Assembly: GCF_000730605.1 (NCBI RefSeq)
Contig: NZ_BBIS01000037.1
Coordinates: 1-64,000, forward strand
Reading direction: 5' to 3'
DNA from: Pseudomonas monteilii NBRC 103158 = DSM 14164
GTDB taxonomy: Bacteria; Pseudomonadota; Gammaproteobacteria; Pseudomonadales; Pseudomonadaceae
Length of the DNA: 64,000 nt
In this document: piece by piece, positions 33,174-41,649 of the stretch
Position numbering within the stretch: position 1 is the stretch's first letter
How the letters are laid out: each line of letters begins with the position of its first letter
Position numbers and translations under genes: made by a program
The notes under the pieces: model-generated
Database searches by the model: none
Seen by the model: only the letters and a program-made list of their open reading frames with translations
What the model was told of the DNA's origin: nothing

Positions 33174-33815
33174 ATGAGCGATACACAAAGCGCCCGTGAC
33201 AACTATCAGGGGGTCTGGGGCCAGCGCATTGGCTTCGGCCGTAAGCCAGCCCTGTTGATGATCGACTTCATGCAGGGTTACACCACACCTGGCGCTCCGC
33301 TGTATGCCCCGGGTGTTGTCGCGGCGGTCGAGCAGGCTGCCGGCCTGCTGGCGCTGGCCCGCGACTGCGGTACCCTGGTGGTGCACACCAACATTCGCTA
33401 CCAGCCGCCGCATTTTGCCGACGGAGGTGTGTGGGTGCGCAAGGCGCCAGTGATGAAGGACATGGTCGAAGGCAACCCGCTAGCTGCCTTCTGCGAGGCC
33501 GTTGCACCGCAGGCGGGGGAGGTGGTTTTGAGCAAGCAGTACGCCAGTGCCTTCTTCGGCACTAGCCTGGCCCCGCTGCTGCATGCACAAGGGATCGATA
33601 CCGTGGTGCTGGCCGGCTGTTCCACCAGCGGCTGCATCCGCGCCAGTGCAGTGGATGCCATGCAGCACGGCTTTCGAACCATCGTGGTGCGCGAGTGCGT
33701 AGGTGACCGCCACAACGACCCGCATGAAGCCAACCTGTTCGACATCGACAGCAAGTATGGGGATGTCGTCACCCGGCAAGACGCCATGCAACACCTGCGG
33801 CACCTGGCCGGCTGA
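33174..33815 (+). CDS. nicF: Maleamate amidohydrolase NicF
   Basis: This 213-aa isochorismatase-like cysteine hydrolase releases ammonia from maleamate to give maleate. The triad is visible as Asp31 (LLMIDFM), Lys121 (LSKQYASAFFGT) and Cys154 in AGCSTSGCIRASA. GGGAGG is upstream. It follows nicE by 15 nt. Confidence 0.95.
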   Translation: MSDTQSARDNYQGVWGQRIGFGRKPALLMIDFMQGYTTPGAPLYAPGVVAAVEQAAGLLALARDCGTLVVHTNIRYQPPHFADGGVWVRKAPVMKDMVEGNPLAAFCEAVAPQAGEVVLSKQYASAFFGTSLAPLLHAQGIDTVVLAGCSTSGCIRASAVDAMQHGFRTIVVRECVGDRHNDPHEANLFDIDSKYGDVVTRQDAMQHLRHLAG

Positions 33816-34023
33816 ACGCCGGGCAGCCCTTACCCAATAACAATCAAGGAGCGGTGCCGGAAGCCCGTCCATGACCGCCTGCTGTCCGGGCGGTCGCCCC
33901 GCAGGAGCACTCGGGGTCTTCAGGCGTTGCCAGGGCGCGCCGCGTATAGTGCGCGGGGTGCCCGGCGCGTCGAAAACTGCTGGCCTTAAAACAACCACAA
34001 AGTCGCCCGCCAGGAGACAGGAA

Positions 34024-35337
34024 ATGCCAATTGCGAATGCAACCACGGTCCACAGTGACATCGACCATGGCACCAAAGCGCTGTACAGCAAGATCACCTG
34101 GAGGCTAATACCCTTCCTGTGCTTCTGCTACCTCGCTGCGTACCTCGACCGCATCAACGTCGGTTTCGCCAAGCTGCAAATGCTCGAAGACCTGCAGTTC
34201 AGCACTGCAGCCTACGGCTTGGGTGCCGGTCTGTTCTTCGTCGGTTACATCATTTTCGAAGTGCCGAGCAACCTGATCCTGCAGCGCGTTGGCGCCAAGC
34301 TGTGGATCGCCCGCATTATGATCACCTGGGGCTTGCTGTCGGCCTGCACCATGTTCGTCAGCACCACCACCCAGTTCTACATCCTGCGGTTTCTGCTCGG
34401 GGCTGCCGAGGCTGGCTTCCTGCCGGGCGTGTTGTACTACCTGACCATGTGGTACCCCACCTACCGGCGAGGGCGCATCATTGCCCTGTTCATGATCGGC
34501 TTGCCGTTGTCCAGCGTGATTGGCGGGCCGATTTCTGGCTGGATCATGGGCCATTTCGACCAGGTGCATGGACTGCATGGCTGGCAGTGGCTGTTCCTGC
34601 TGGAGGCGATCCCCAGCGTGCTGCTTGGCATCCTCACGTTCTGGGCACTGCCCAACCACTTCCAGCAGGCCAAGTGGCTGTCGGATGACGACAAGGCCCA
34701 GCTGGCGGCAGACCTGGCCGCTGACGATGCCGAGGGCAAAGACAGCAAGCACAGCTTCCGCGACGGCTTCTTCAACCTGAAGGTGTGGATGCTGGGAGGT
34801 ATCGATTTCTCGATCCTGCTCAGCGCCTATGCCATGGGCTTCTGGATGCCAACCTTCATTCGTGATGCGGGCGTCAGTGATACCTTCCACATTGGCCTGC
34901 TCACGGCCGTCCCGAGCCTGGCCGCGCTGGCTGGCATGCTGATGATCGGGGCCAGCTCCGACCGCCACCGCGAGCGCCGCTGGCACATCATCGTGCCGTT
35001 CATCATCGGTGCGATTGCCATGGCCAGCAGTACCTTGTTCAGCCAGAACCTGGTGATGACCGTGGTGCTGTTCGCCATCGCTTCGGCGGCCATCATTGGC
35101 GCAGTGCCGGTGTTCTTCAGCCTGCCGGCCACCTTCCTCAAGGGCACGGCTGCGGCTACCGGCTTCGCCCTGGCTTGCTCGGTGGCCAATATCGCCGGCC
35201 TGGTCAGCAACTCGCTGATGGGCCTGGTCACTGACCTGACCGGTACTTCTCACGCAGCGCTGTGGGTGTTTGCCGGCTGTCTGATTCTCAGCTGCTTCCT
35301 GGTTATTGCCTTGCCGGCGAAGCTGGTCAACCGCTAG
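34024..35337 (+). CDS. nicT: Nicotinate-pathway MFS transporter NicT
   Basis: This 437-aa major facilitator of the anion:cation symporter (phthalate/4-hydroxyphenylacetate permease) group has twelve predicted helices and the family start RLIPFLCFCYLAAYLDRINVGFAKLQM and GYIIFEVPSNLILQRVGAKLW. In P. putida NicT imports 6-hydroxynicotinate. The ATG at 34024 has AGGAGACAGGAA upstream. The 208-nt space after nicF holds no other gene. Confidence 0.92.
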   Translation: MPIANATTVHSDIDHGTKALYSKITWRLIPFLCFCYLAAYLDRINVGFAKLQMLEDLQFSTAAYGLGAGLFFVGYIIFEVPSNLILQRVGAKLWIARIMITWGLLSACTMFVSTTTQFYILRFLLGAAEAGFLPGVLYYLTMWYPTYRRGRIIALFMIGLPLSSVIGGPISGWIMGHFDQVHGLHGWQWLFLLEAIPSVLLGILTFWALPNHFQQAKWLSDDDKAQLAADLAADDAEGKDSKHSFRDGFFNLKVWMLGGIDFSILLSAYAMGFWMPTFIRDAGVSDTFHIGLLTAVPSLAALAGMLMIGASSDRHRERRWHIIVPFIIGAIAMASSTLFSQNLVMTVVLFAIASAAIIGAVPVFFSLPATFLKGTAAATGFALACSVANIAGLVSNSLMGLVTDLTGTSHAALWVFAGCLILSCFLVIALPAKLVNR

Positions 35338-35476
35338 CGGCCCAGCGCTTCACGCAATGGCAGAGCAGGCGGGCCGGGTGCCCGCCTGCACACCCTCTCT
35401 CAAAGCAACCCGCACGTCGGTGGCCGTTCAAGGCCACCGCGCCGGGTGGCTGTTGCCCGAATCCAGGAGTAGCCCC

Positions 35477-36769
35477 ATGCAAGGTTCCACTGCACCGCGT
35501 TTTTCTTCGTCTGCGCGCCTGGCCGGCGGTTGTATTGCCGCCGCGCTGTGTGCCGAGGCTTCGGCTGAAGAGGCCGGTTTCATCGAAGGCGCCCGTGCCA
35601 CGCTGCAGGCGCGCAATTACTTTTTCAGCCGTGACTACGCTGACATCAAGGGGGCGAGCACCCAATCGCGTACCCAGGAGTGGGCGCAGGGTTTCATCCT
35701 CAATGCCAGCTCCGGCTATACCCAGGGCACGCTGGGCGTCGGTGTCGATGTTACCGGCCTGCTTGGCTTCAAGCTCGACAGCAGCCCGGCGCATGCCAAG
35801 TCCGGCTTGTTGCCCAGCCTGGACAGCGGTAAGTCGGCGGACGAGTACAGCCGCCTGGGTGCGGCGATCAAGTTCAAGGTGTCGCAGACCGAGTTGAAGG
35901 TGGGCGAGTTGATGCCCAACCTGCCTGTGCTGCTGTTCAGCGACCTGCGCCTGCTGCCGCCAACCTACCAAGGGGCGATGCTGGAGTCCCGCGAGTTTGC
36001 CGGGCTGACCCTGAATGCCGGGCAGTTCCGCTCCACCAGCTTGCGTGACTCGTCCAACAGCCAGAAGATGTACGCGCTGGTCAACGATCCGATCAACCCG
36101 GCGCGGCTGGCACGCTTTACCAGCGACCGTTTCAACTACGTGGGTGCCGACTATGCCTTCAACGACAACCGTACCAGTGTTGGCGTATGGCAGGCGCAGC
36201 TGGAAGACATCTACCAGCAGCGCTTCTACAGCTTCAAGCATGCCGAGCCGTTGGGTGACTGGACGCTGGGGGTGAATGCCGGCTACTTCGATGCCCGCGA
36301 GGACGGGCGCAAGATTGCCGGCGATTACGACAATCACGCACTGTTCAGCCTGTTCTCGGCCAAGACCGGCGGGCATACCTTCTATGTGGGGTACCAGCAG
36401 ATTGGCGGTGATGACGGCTTTATCCAGGTGGGCGCCAACACCAACCCGATGGGCAACACGCTGCCGACCTACGAGTTTTCGGCGCCGGGGGAGCGGTCGT
36501 GGCAGGTGCGGCACGACTATAACTTTGTCGCCTTGGGCATTCCGGGCCTGACGTCAACCTTGCGCTATGTGAAGGGGCGGGATGTGGACACCGGGCTGGG
36601 CTTTGAAGGACGAGATCGGGAGCGTGATCTGGACCTGGCCTATGTGGTGCAAAGCGGGCCGTTGGCAGGATTGGGGATACGGGTGCGCAATGTGATGGCG
36701 CGTTCCAATTACCGCACGGACATTGATGAGAACCGGCTGATCCTGAGTTACACGGTCAAGCTGTTCTGA
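35477..36769 (+). CDS. nicP: OprD-family outer-membrane porin NicP
   Basis: This 430-aa OprD-family porin has a signal peptide ending around AEASAEE, then the family pattern GFIEGARATLQARNYFFSRDY and many amphipathic strands, ending in LSYTVKLF, the aromatic-terminated C-terminus of outer-membrane proteins. AGGAG precedes the ATG at 35477. It is the last gene of nicCDEFTP and probably admits nicotinate or 6-hydroxynicotinate. Confidence 0.9.
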   Translation: MQGSTAPRFSSSARLAGGCIAAALCAEASAEEAGFIEGARATLQARNYFFSRDYADIKGASTQSRTQEWAQGFILNASSGYTQGTLGVGVDVTGLLGFKLDSSPAHAKSGLLPSLDSGKSADEYSRLGAAIKFKVSQTELKVGELMPNLPVLLFSDLRLLPPTYQGAMLESREFAGLTLNAGQFRSTSLRDSSNSQKMYALVNDPINPARLARFTSDRFNYVGADYAFNDNRTSVGVWQAQLEDIYQQRFYSFKHAEPLGDWTLGVNAGYFDAREDGRKIAGDYDNHALFSLFSAKTGGHTFYVGYQQIGGDDGFIQVGANTNPMGNTLPTYEFSAPGERSWQVRHDYNFVALGIPGLTSTLRYVKGRDVDTGLGFEGRDRERDLDLAYVVQSGPLAGLGIRVRNVMARSNYRTDIDENRLILSYTVKLF

Positions 36770-36801
36770 GGGTGCAGATGCTCTAAAAACCTGCGCGGTC
36801 T

Positions 36802-36831
36802 CTGTGGGAGCGGGCTTGCCCGCTCCCACAG
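36802..36831. repeat. REP-like palindrome after nicP
   Basis: A 13-bp inverted repeat CTGTGGGAGCGGG/CCCGCTCCCACAG encloses CTTG. GGGAGCGGGCTTGCCCGCTC is the core of the REP (repetitive extragenic palindromic) family very abundant in P. putida and relatives. It lies 33 bp past the nic operon and may also act as its transcript end. Confidence 0.8.
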
Positions 36832-36887
36832 GTTTTGCGCTGGTTTCAGCTTCAGCGTAATCCTGTGGGGCCAGGAAAGGGTACAGC

Positions 36888-37073
36888 TCACTGCAAGGTC
36901 ACGGGCTTGAAGCTATCCGGTAACTGCTGGATAGCCGCCTCTATCTTGGCGATCGGTTCAGCCAACTTGTCCGCCTCGTTGTACTTACCCTCCCTTTTCA
37001 GGCGATCGCGCTCAAGGCGCAGGTTCAGCAAATTCTTCTGCAGCTTCAGGGCCGAGGCATTGTACGGGTCCAT
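36888..37073 (-). CDS. Small charged helical protein, 61 aa, unknown function
   Basis: The product begins MDPYNASALKLQKNLLNLRLERDRLKR and is rich in Leu, Lys and Glu, so it is likely all-helical or coiled-coil. I do not recognise a named family. The ATG at 37073 is preceded by GAGAAAAGC. Frame extension upstream to 37238 gives low-quality sequence and is rejected. It stands alone between a REP element and a long non-coding stretch. Confidence 0.55.
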   Translation of the reverse strand: MDPYNASALKLQKNLLNLRLERDRLKREGKYNEADKLAEPIAKIEAAIQQLPDSFKPVTLQ

Positions 37074-37627
37074 GCTTTTCTCACGCTGTGGGCTTCCGAG
37101 CCGTTGTAGGAAAATCGGACCGTAGCAGCTCGATTTTGCTGCAGAAACTGATGTTTCATACAGGGAAATCCCTTCGAGGCGAATACTCCTACGTTGCGCG
37201 GTAAAAGATCCTACAAGCTGCATTTCAAATCGTTTCATTCAATCTTGGCTGAACCCCGCGTGATACCTAGCCACAACGGGGTTTCGTCCCTACAGGCTCT
37301 CGACAATTTCCTGTAAATGGTTTGCCATGCCCTTCGAAACGTCGTGTAGCAATTGCTTGCGCGTTACAAGTGGTCCGCATCCACGACCGCCTGGCCGCAT
37401 GTCGAGTGGCGGGCAGGCATCGGGCATCTCCTTTGCATGAGCCAGTGAGGCGGTTTGATGTGTGCCAGTAAAGTTGACGGCTGTATCGCCGATATGTCCG
37501 ATTGACCCGTTGGAAACGTGCTTGTGTATCAGGTCTCAATGGGTACACATAACGATAAGAACGCGGTGCAGCGGTGGTTTTTCCGCTGCTGCACCGATCG
37601 AAGGTTTACCCGGCCAAGGAGAGGCCC
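37074..37627. other. Intergenic region without recognised genes
   Basis: This 554-bp stretch separates two small divergent genes. It contains a long imperfect hairpin just before the next gene (GGTGCAGCGG ... CCGCTGCTGCACC, about 37564-37590), which could be a leader structure. It also holds CAGGGA-type Rsm-like motifs that are too sparse to call. I see no tRNA, rRNA or known small RNA here. Confidence 0.4.
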
Positions 37628-37984
37628 ATGCATTACGTTGTCATTGAACCCCATCGCAGTGAATATCCGCGGCCCATCCGCTTCGCCAAGGGCACGCTGC
37701 TGAACATCGGGCCACGCTACGAAGGCAAGCCAGGCTGGCAGGACTGGTACCTGTGCACCTGCAGTGGTCAGGAGCCTGGCTGGGTTCCGGCCCAGTTGAT
37801 CGAGCGAATCAGCGTGTGTCAGGGCAGGGCACTGGACAATTACTCAGCGCATGAGCTCGATGCCGACCCCGGGCAGCGGGTGCAAATGCTGCGCCCGCTC
37901 AACGGCTGGGTCTGGTGCCGTCGCCATGGCAATGGCGAACTGGGCTGGCTGCCTGCAGAAAAGCTTCAGCAGGTTTCCATCTGA
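37628..37984 (+). CDS. SH3-like domain protein, 118 aa
   Basis: The sequence has two SH3-like repeats: KGTLLNIGPRYEGKPGWQDW followed by WVPAQLIERI, then QRVQMLRPLNGWVWCRRHG followed by GWLPAEKLQQV. No signal peptide is seen, so it is probably cytoplasmic and ligand-binding. AAGGAG stands at a good distance before the ATG. Function is unknown. Confidence 0.7.
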   Translation: MHYVVIEPHRSEYPRPIRFAKGTLLNIGPRYEGKPGWQDWYLCTCSGQEPGWVPAQLIERISVCQGRALDNYSAHELDADPGQRVQMLRPLNGWVWCRRHGNGELGWLPAEKLQQVSI

Positions 37985-38075
37985 TCCGCTTTTTTTCCAC
38001 AAAGCTGAATCTGTAACCGTATCAGCCCAAGGCCGAGAATATGCCCATTCCCGCATCACAACTGTAGAGGTTCCA

Positions 38076-38159
38076 ATGGGCAAGCTGGCGCTATTCCTGG
38101 GTGGTTTTCTGCTACTGACCATTCTGATTGGTCTTCTTGGCACGATTCCGCCAAGCTGA
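38076..38159 (+). CDS. Very small single-helix membrane protein, 27 aa
   Basis: The product MGKLALFLGGFLLLTILIG plus LLGTIPPS is one hydrophobic helix with a short polar end. AGAGG lies 5 nt before the ATG and a stop follows in frame. It lies 91 bp after the SH3-like gene. It is below usual annotation limits; its composition is convincing, but conservation cannot be checked here. Confidence 0.5.
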   Translation: MGKLALFLGGFLLLTILIGLLGTIPPS

Positions 38160-38318
38160 GGTTCAACGTTCACCCGCGCATGGGATAAGTCATTCTTTGC
38201 GCTGGGAAATCTGTCCACAAAAAACGTGGGTAGGTCTGTGGATAAAGTGCTGTAAGCCAAGCCCACGGCGGGCTCTGTTAAATTGAGCAGAAATTGAACA
38301 GCCGTTTCAGTGGCTGTT

Positions 38319-39224
38319 TCATTGGGCCATGCCGACTCGGCGCAGGGCCGCCAGCAAGTCACGTACCCGCGCCGGCAGCTCGCCGGCAGGGTATAGCGCA
38401 TGCATCTGCGGGTCCTGGCCGCTGCTGGAGGTCAGGCGGTACTGTGGGCACACCCGCACCAGGCGCCCGGTTTTGACCTGCGCTTCGCCAACCCAGGCGG
38501 CCAGGCGGGCGATACCCGCACCGGCCAGGGTGCTGTGGTACACCGCCTCGCCCGAACCCAGGCGCAGCCTGGGCCTGGGGCGCAGGCTGGTGATCTGGCC
38601 ATCGCGGCAGAAATGCCAGGCCTTGAGGATGCGTGGCGCGGTATGCAGGATCAGCGTATGGCCCTCCAGGTCTTCCGGGTGTTGCGGTGTGCCGGCCAGG
38701 CCCAGGTAGGCGGGGCTGGCATACAGGTGGCGCTGATAGGGCCAAAGCGGGTAGCCGATCAGCTCGCTTGATTGGGGGAAGGCGCCGCGCACCACGAAAT
38801 CGAATTTGCCTTGCAGTGGGTCGAGGGCTTCGTCGCTGTACTGCACGTCGAGGGTCACTTGCGGGTGGCAGCGAGAAAACTCGGAAAGCACCTGCGGTAA
38901 CACATGCTCCCCCAGCAACTGCGGCACGGCAAAGCGGATCCAGCCTTGGGCACTGCCGCTGAGCGCGGCCAGTTCGTCGGCCGCATCGCGTTGCACATCC
39001 AGCAAGCGTTCGGCGTGCGGCAACAGTCGCTCGCCCGCTTCGGTCAAGGTCACGGCGTTGGCGTTGCGGTTGAGCAGCTTGCTTCCGGCGTTGTCTTCCA
39101 GGGTTTGCACAGCACGGGTAACTGCGCTCGGTGAACGCCCCAGTGCGCGGGCAGCGGCGACGAAGCTGCGCTTGTGTGCCACGCTGACGAACGCCTGGAT
39201 TTCCCGCAGCATGTCCAGTGCCAT
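38319..39224 (-). CDS. LysR-family transcriptional regulator
   Basis: This 301-aa protein has the N-terminal helix-turn-helix (LREIQAFVSVAHKRSFVAAARALGRSPSAVTRAVQTLEDNAGSKL, residues 6-50) and a substrate-binding domain of the CrgA-like group (IRFAVPQLLGEHVLPQVLSEF). AAGGAG precedes the ATG at 39224. It is divergent from the TSUP transporter gene at 39325, its most likely target. Confidence 0.9.
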   Translation of the reverse strand: MALDMLREIQAFVSVAHKRSFVAAARALGRSPSAVTRAVQTLEDNAGSKLLNRNANAVTLTEAGERLLPHAERLLDVQRDAADELAALSGSAQGWIRFAVPQLLGEHVLPQVLSEFSRCHPQVTLDVQYSDEALDPLQGKFDFVVRGAFPQSSELIGYPLWPYQRHLYASPAYLGLAGTPQHPEDLEGHTLILHTAPRILKAWHFCRDGQITSLRPRPRLRLGSGEAVYHSTLAGAGIARLAAWVGEAQVKTGRLVRVCPQYRLTSSSGQDPQMHALYPAGELPARVRDLLAALRRVGMAQ

Positions 39225-39324
39225 CGTCTGCTCCTTGTTGCAGTTTTCGCAATATGGCATTTCAACACAAGCGCGGTACTTTGATTAGCCTTGCAGGCGT
39301 CTTCTCTGCCTCTGGGCCTGCATC

Positions 39325-40086
39325 ATGATGGATATCGCTGTACTTTCCGTGTTCGCTTTTGCCGCTGGGCTGATCGATGCCGCCGTGGGGGGCGGTGGGC
39401 TGATCCAGATCCCGGCCTTGTTCAATGTGCTGCCCACCGCACAGCCAGCGGCATTGCTCGGCAGCAACAAGCTGGCGTCGGTGTGCGGCACGGCCTTCGC
39501 GGCGCGGTCGTTTATCCGCAAGGTGACGCTGGACTGGGGGCTGATCGTACCCGCTGCACTCAGCGCCTTTGTCATGTCGTTCGCCGGTGCCGCCACGGTG
39601 TCGCTGGTGCCGCCCAGCGTGATGCGTCCGGCGGTGCTGGTGCTGATCGTGCTGATGGCCATCTACACCTTCTGCAAGAAAGACTTCGGCACCTTGCACA
39701 AGCCTGCGCAAATTGGCCGCAAGGAGCAGTGCCTGGCGGTGCTGATCGGCGGTGCGATCGGTTTTTACGACGGCCTGTTCGGCCCGGGTACCGGTAGCTT
39801 CCTGATCTTCCTGTTCATCCGCTTCTTTGCCTTGGACTTCCTGCACGCCTCGGCGTCGGCCAAGGTGGTGAACATCGCCACCAACCTGGCGGCACTGGTG
39901 TTCTTCGTGCCGACGGGCAACGTGTTGTATGCCATCGCCCTGCCCATGGCCGTGTGCAACATCCTGGGCGCGCTGACCGGTACCTGGCTGGCAGTGCGCA
40001 AGGGTGCCGGCTTTGTCCGCGGGCTGTTCCTGGTGCTGTTGTGCGTGCTGATCGCCAAGCTGTCGTGGGACTTGCTGGCCGGTTGA
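39325..40086 (+). CDS. TauE/SafE (TSUP) family membrane transporter
   Basis: This 253-aa integral membrane protein has the TSUP signature FAAGLIDAAVGGGGLIQIPALF near the N-terminus and its repeat FYDGLFGPGTGSFLIFLFIRF in the second half, with about eight helices. Members export or import sulfite, sulfonates or other small anions; the substrate here is unknown. It ends 1 nt before the convergent GGDEF gene. Confidence 0.88.
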   Translation: MMDIAVLSVFAFAAGLIDAAVGGGGLIQIPALFNVLPTAQPAALLGSNKLASVCGTAFAARSFIRKVTLDWGLIVPAALSAFVMSFAGAATVSLVPPSVMRPAVLVLIVLMAIYTFCKKDFGTLHKPAQIGRKEQCLAVLIGGAIGFYDGLFGPGTGSFLIFLFIRFFALDFLHASASAKVVNIATNLAALVFFVPTGNVLYAIALPMAVCNILGALTGTWLAVRKGAGFVRGLFLVLLCVLIAKLSWDLLAG

Positions 40087-40087
40087 C

Positions 40088-41497
40088 TCAGATCACCTGG
40101 CGCTGCGCCTCGGCCTGCTCGACGCGATTGCGGCCATGGGCCTTGGCCCGGTACAGCGCCTGGTCGGCGCTTGCCAGCAGCGCGTCCAGGCTGGGGGCCG
40201 GGCGGTCGGCGTCACAGCCGGCCAGGCCGATACTGACGGTAATCTGCAGGCGCTGGTCGGCCTGCACCACATGCAGGTCCTGTACGGCGCGGCGCAGGCG
40301 TTCGGCGGTGAACTTGGCCCGTTCTGGCGCAAGGCCCGGGAGAATGACGACGAACTCCTCGCCACCCAGGCGCGCGAGCAGTTCATCGTTGTGCAACTGG
40401 TCTTGCAAGGTGCTGGCGAACTGGCGCAGCACCTGGTCACCGACCGCGTGGCCGTGGGCATCGTTGATCGACTTGAAATGGTCGATGTCCAGCATCATCA
40501 GGGTCAGCGGCAGCGCCTGGGCATACTGCTGGCGGCTGTCCAGCAACGCGTTGGCGCGGCGGGTAAAGGCACTGCGGGTGAGCACGCCGGTAAGGTGGTC
40601 GATGGTAGCCTGGTGCGCCAGGCGGGCCATCAGGCTGCGGTTGGCCTGGCTGACGCAGGCCACCACCAGCGGGCCAAGCACCAGCATGGCGATGCCCAGG
40701 CGCGCCGACATCAGCGTGGTCACCCCTGGCTCGCTTTGCGGCACGCTAAAGTGCATGAGGTTTTGCGCCACGGCCACAATCAAGGTACTGCCGGCGGTGA
40801 GTGCCAGCAGCGAAACCATGAAGGGCGAATAGGTCCAGGCACACCACAGCAAGGCGGCAATCGGGAAGGCAATGGCCCCGGGGCCGCCAAAGGCAATGCT
40901 GAACGCCAGCGAGGCCAGCAGCACCAGCAGCGGTGCCAGGCGGATGGCCTGGGCACCACCGCGCATCAAGGCCCGCACCGAGGGCGCAGTAAGCAGCACC
41001 GGTAGCACCAGCACGCTGGTCGAGAACTGTTCGCTGAACCAGGCCAGCCAAGTGGTGCGCAACGATTGTTGGAACCAGGGCGCGGCCATCGCCGCCGCCA
41101 TGCTGGCCGCCACCATGGCGCCAACGGCGCAGGCGGCAAATACGCTGAGTACGCCGTGCGGGGTGCGCATGCGTCGGTGCAGGCGCGGCAAGCGCGACAG
41201 CAATTGCCAGAGGGTCACCACCACGCCCAGGTTGCACAGGTTGAACCACAGGGCCGGGGCCCAGGCGCTGCCGCACAGCAGGTCGGCACCGACCATGGCC
41301 AGCCAGACGAGGCCAAAGCCGGTAAGCGTGGCCTGACGAGGGTAGCGCAGCAGTACACCGGCCAATACGGCATTCACCGGCCAGAACAGCGACAGCGATT
41401 CGATCGGGCGTGCCAGGATGCCGCCCAGGGTGAGGGCAAAGGTCAGGCAGAGCAGAACGACGTAAGGCAACAAGCGCGATTGGGCAGCAAAAACCAT
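40088..41497 (-). CDS. Diguanylate cyclase with MASE1-like membrane sensor
   Basis: The 469-aa product has an N-terminal membrane domain with about eight helices (LLCLTFALTLGGILARPIESLSLFWPVNAV is MASE1-like) and a C-terminal GGDEF domain. The active-site motif GGEEF is intact (LLARLGGEEFVVIL), as is the substrate-binding DIDHFKSINDAHGHAVGD, so c-di-GMP synthesis is likely. The ATG at 41497 is used; a TTG 15 nt upstream is possible. No EAL domain is present. Confidence 0.88.
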   Translation of the reverse strand: MVFAAQSRLLPYVVLLCLTFALTLGGILARPIESLSLFWPVNAVLAGVLLRYPRQATLTGFGLVWLAMVGADLLCGSAWAPALWFNLCNLGVVVTLWQLLSRLPRLHRRMRTPHGVLSVFAACAVGAMVAASMAAAMAAPWFQQSLRTTWLAWFSEQFSTSVLVLPVLLTAPSVRALMRGGAQAIRLAPLLVLLASLAFSIAFGGPGAIAFPIAALLWCAWTYSPFMVSLLALTAGSTLIVAVAQNLMHFSVPQSEPGVTTLMSARLGIAMLVLGPLVVACVSQANRSLMARLAHQATIDHLTGVLTRSAFTRRANALLDSRQQYAQALPLTLMMLDIDHFKSINDAHGHAVGDQVLRQFASTLQDQLHNDELLARLGGEEFVVILPGLAPERAKFTAERLRRAVQDLHVVQADQRLQITVSIGLAGCDADRPAPSLDALLASADQALYRAKAHGRNRVEQAEAQRQVI

Positions 41498-41649
41498 GGG
41501 CTCGACCGGCAAGCGGAAACGAAATCCAGGACAACGCCTTGAAGCACCTGGGGCAATGACCCGCAGTGTGTTTCGTCAGGGTAGTTGATGTCAATCTGCC
41601 GCGATCGGTCGAGATAATGCCAAATTGCCTTCATTCCTCGGTTGTGTCG

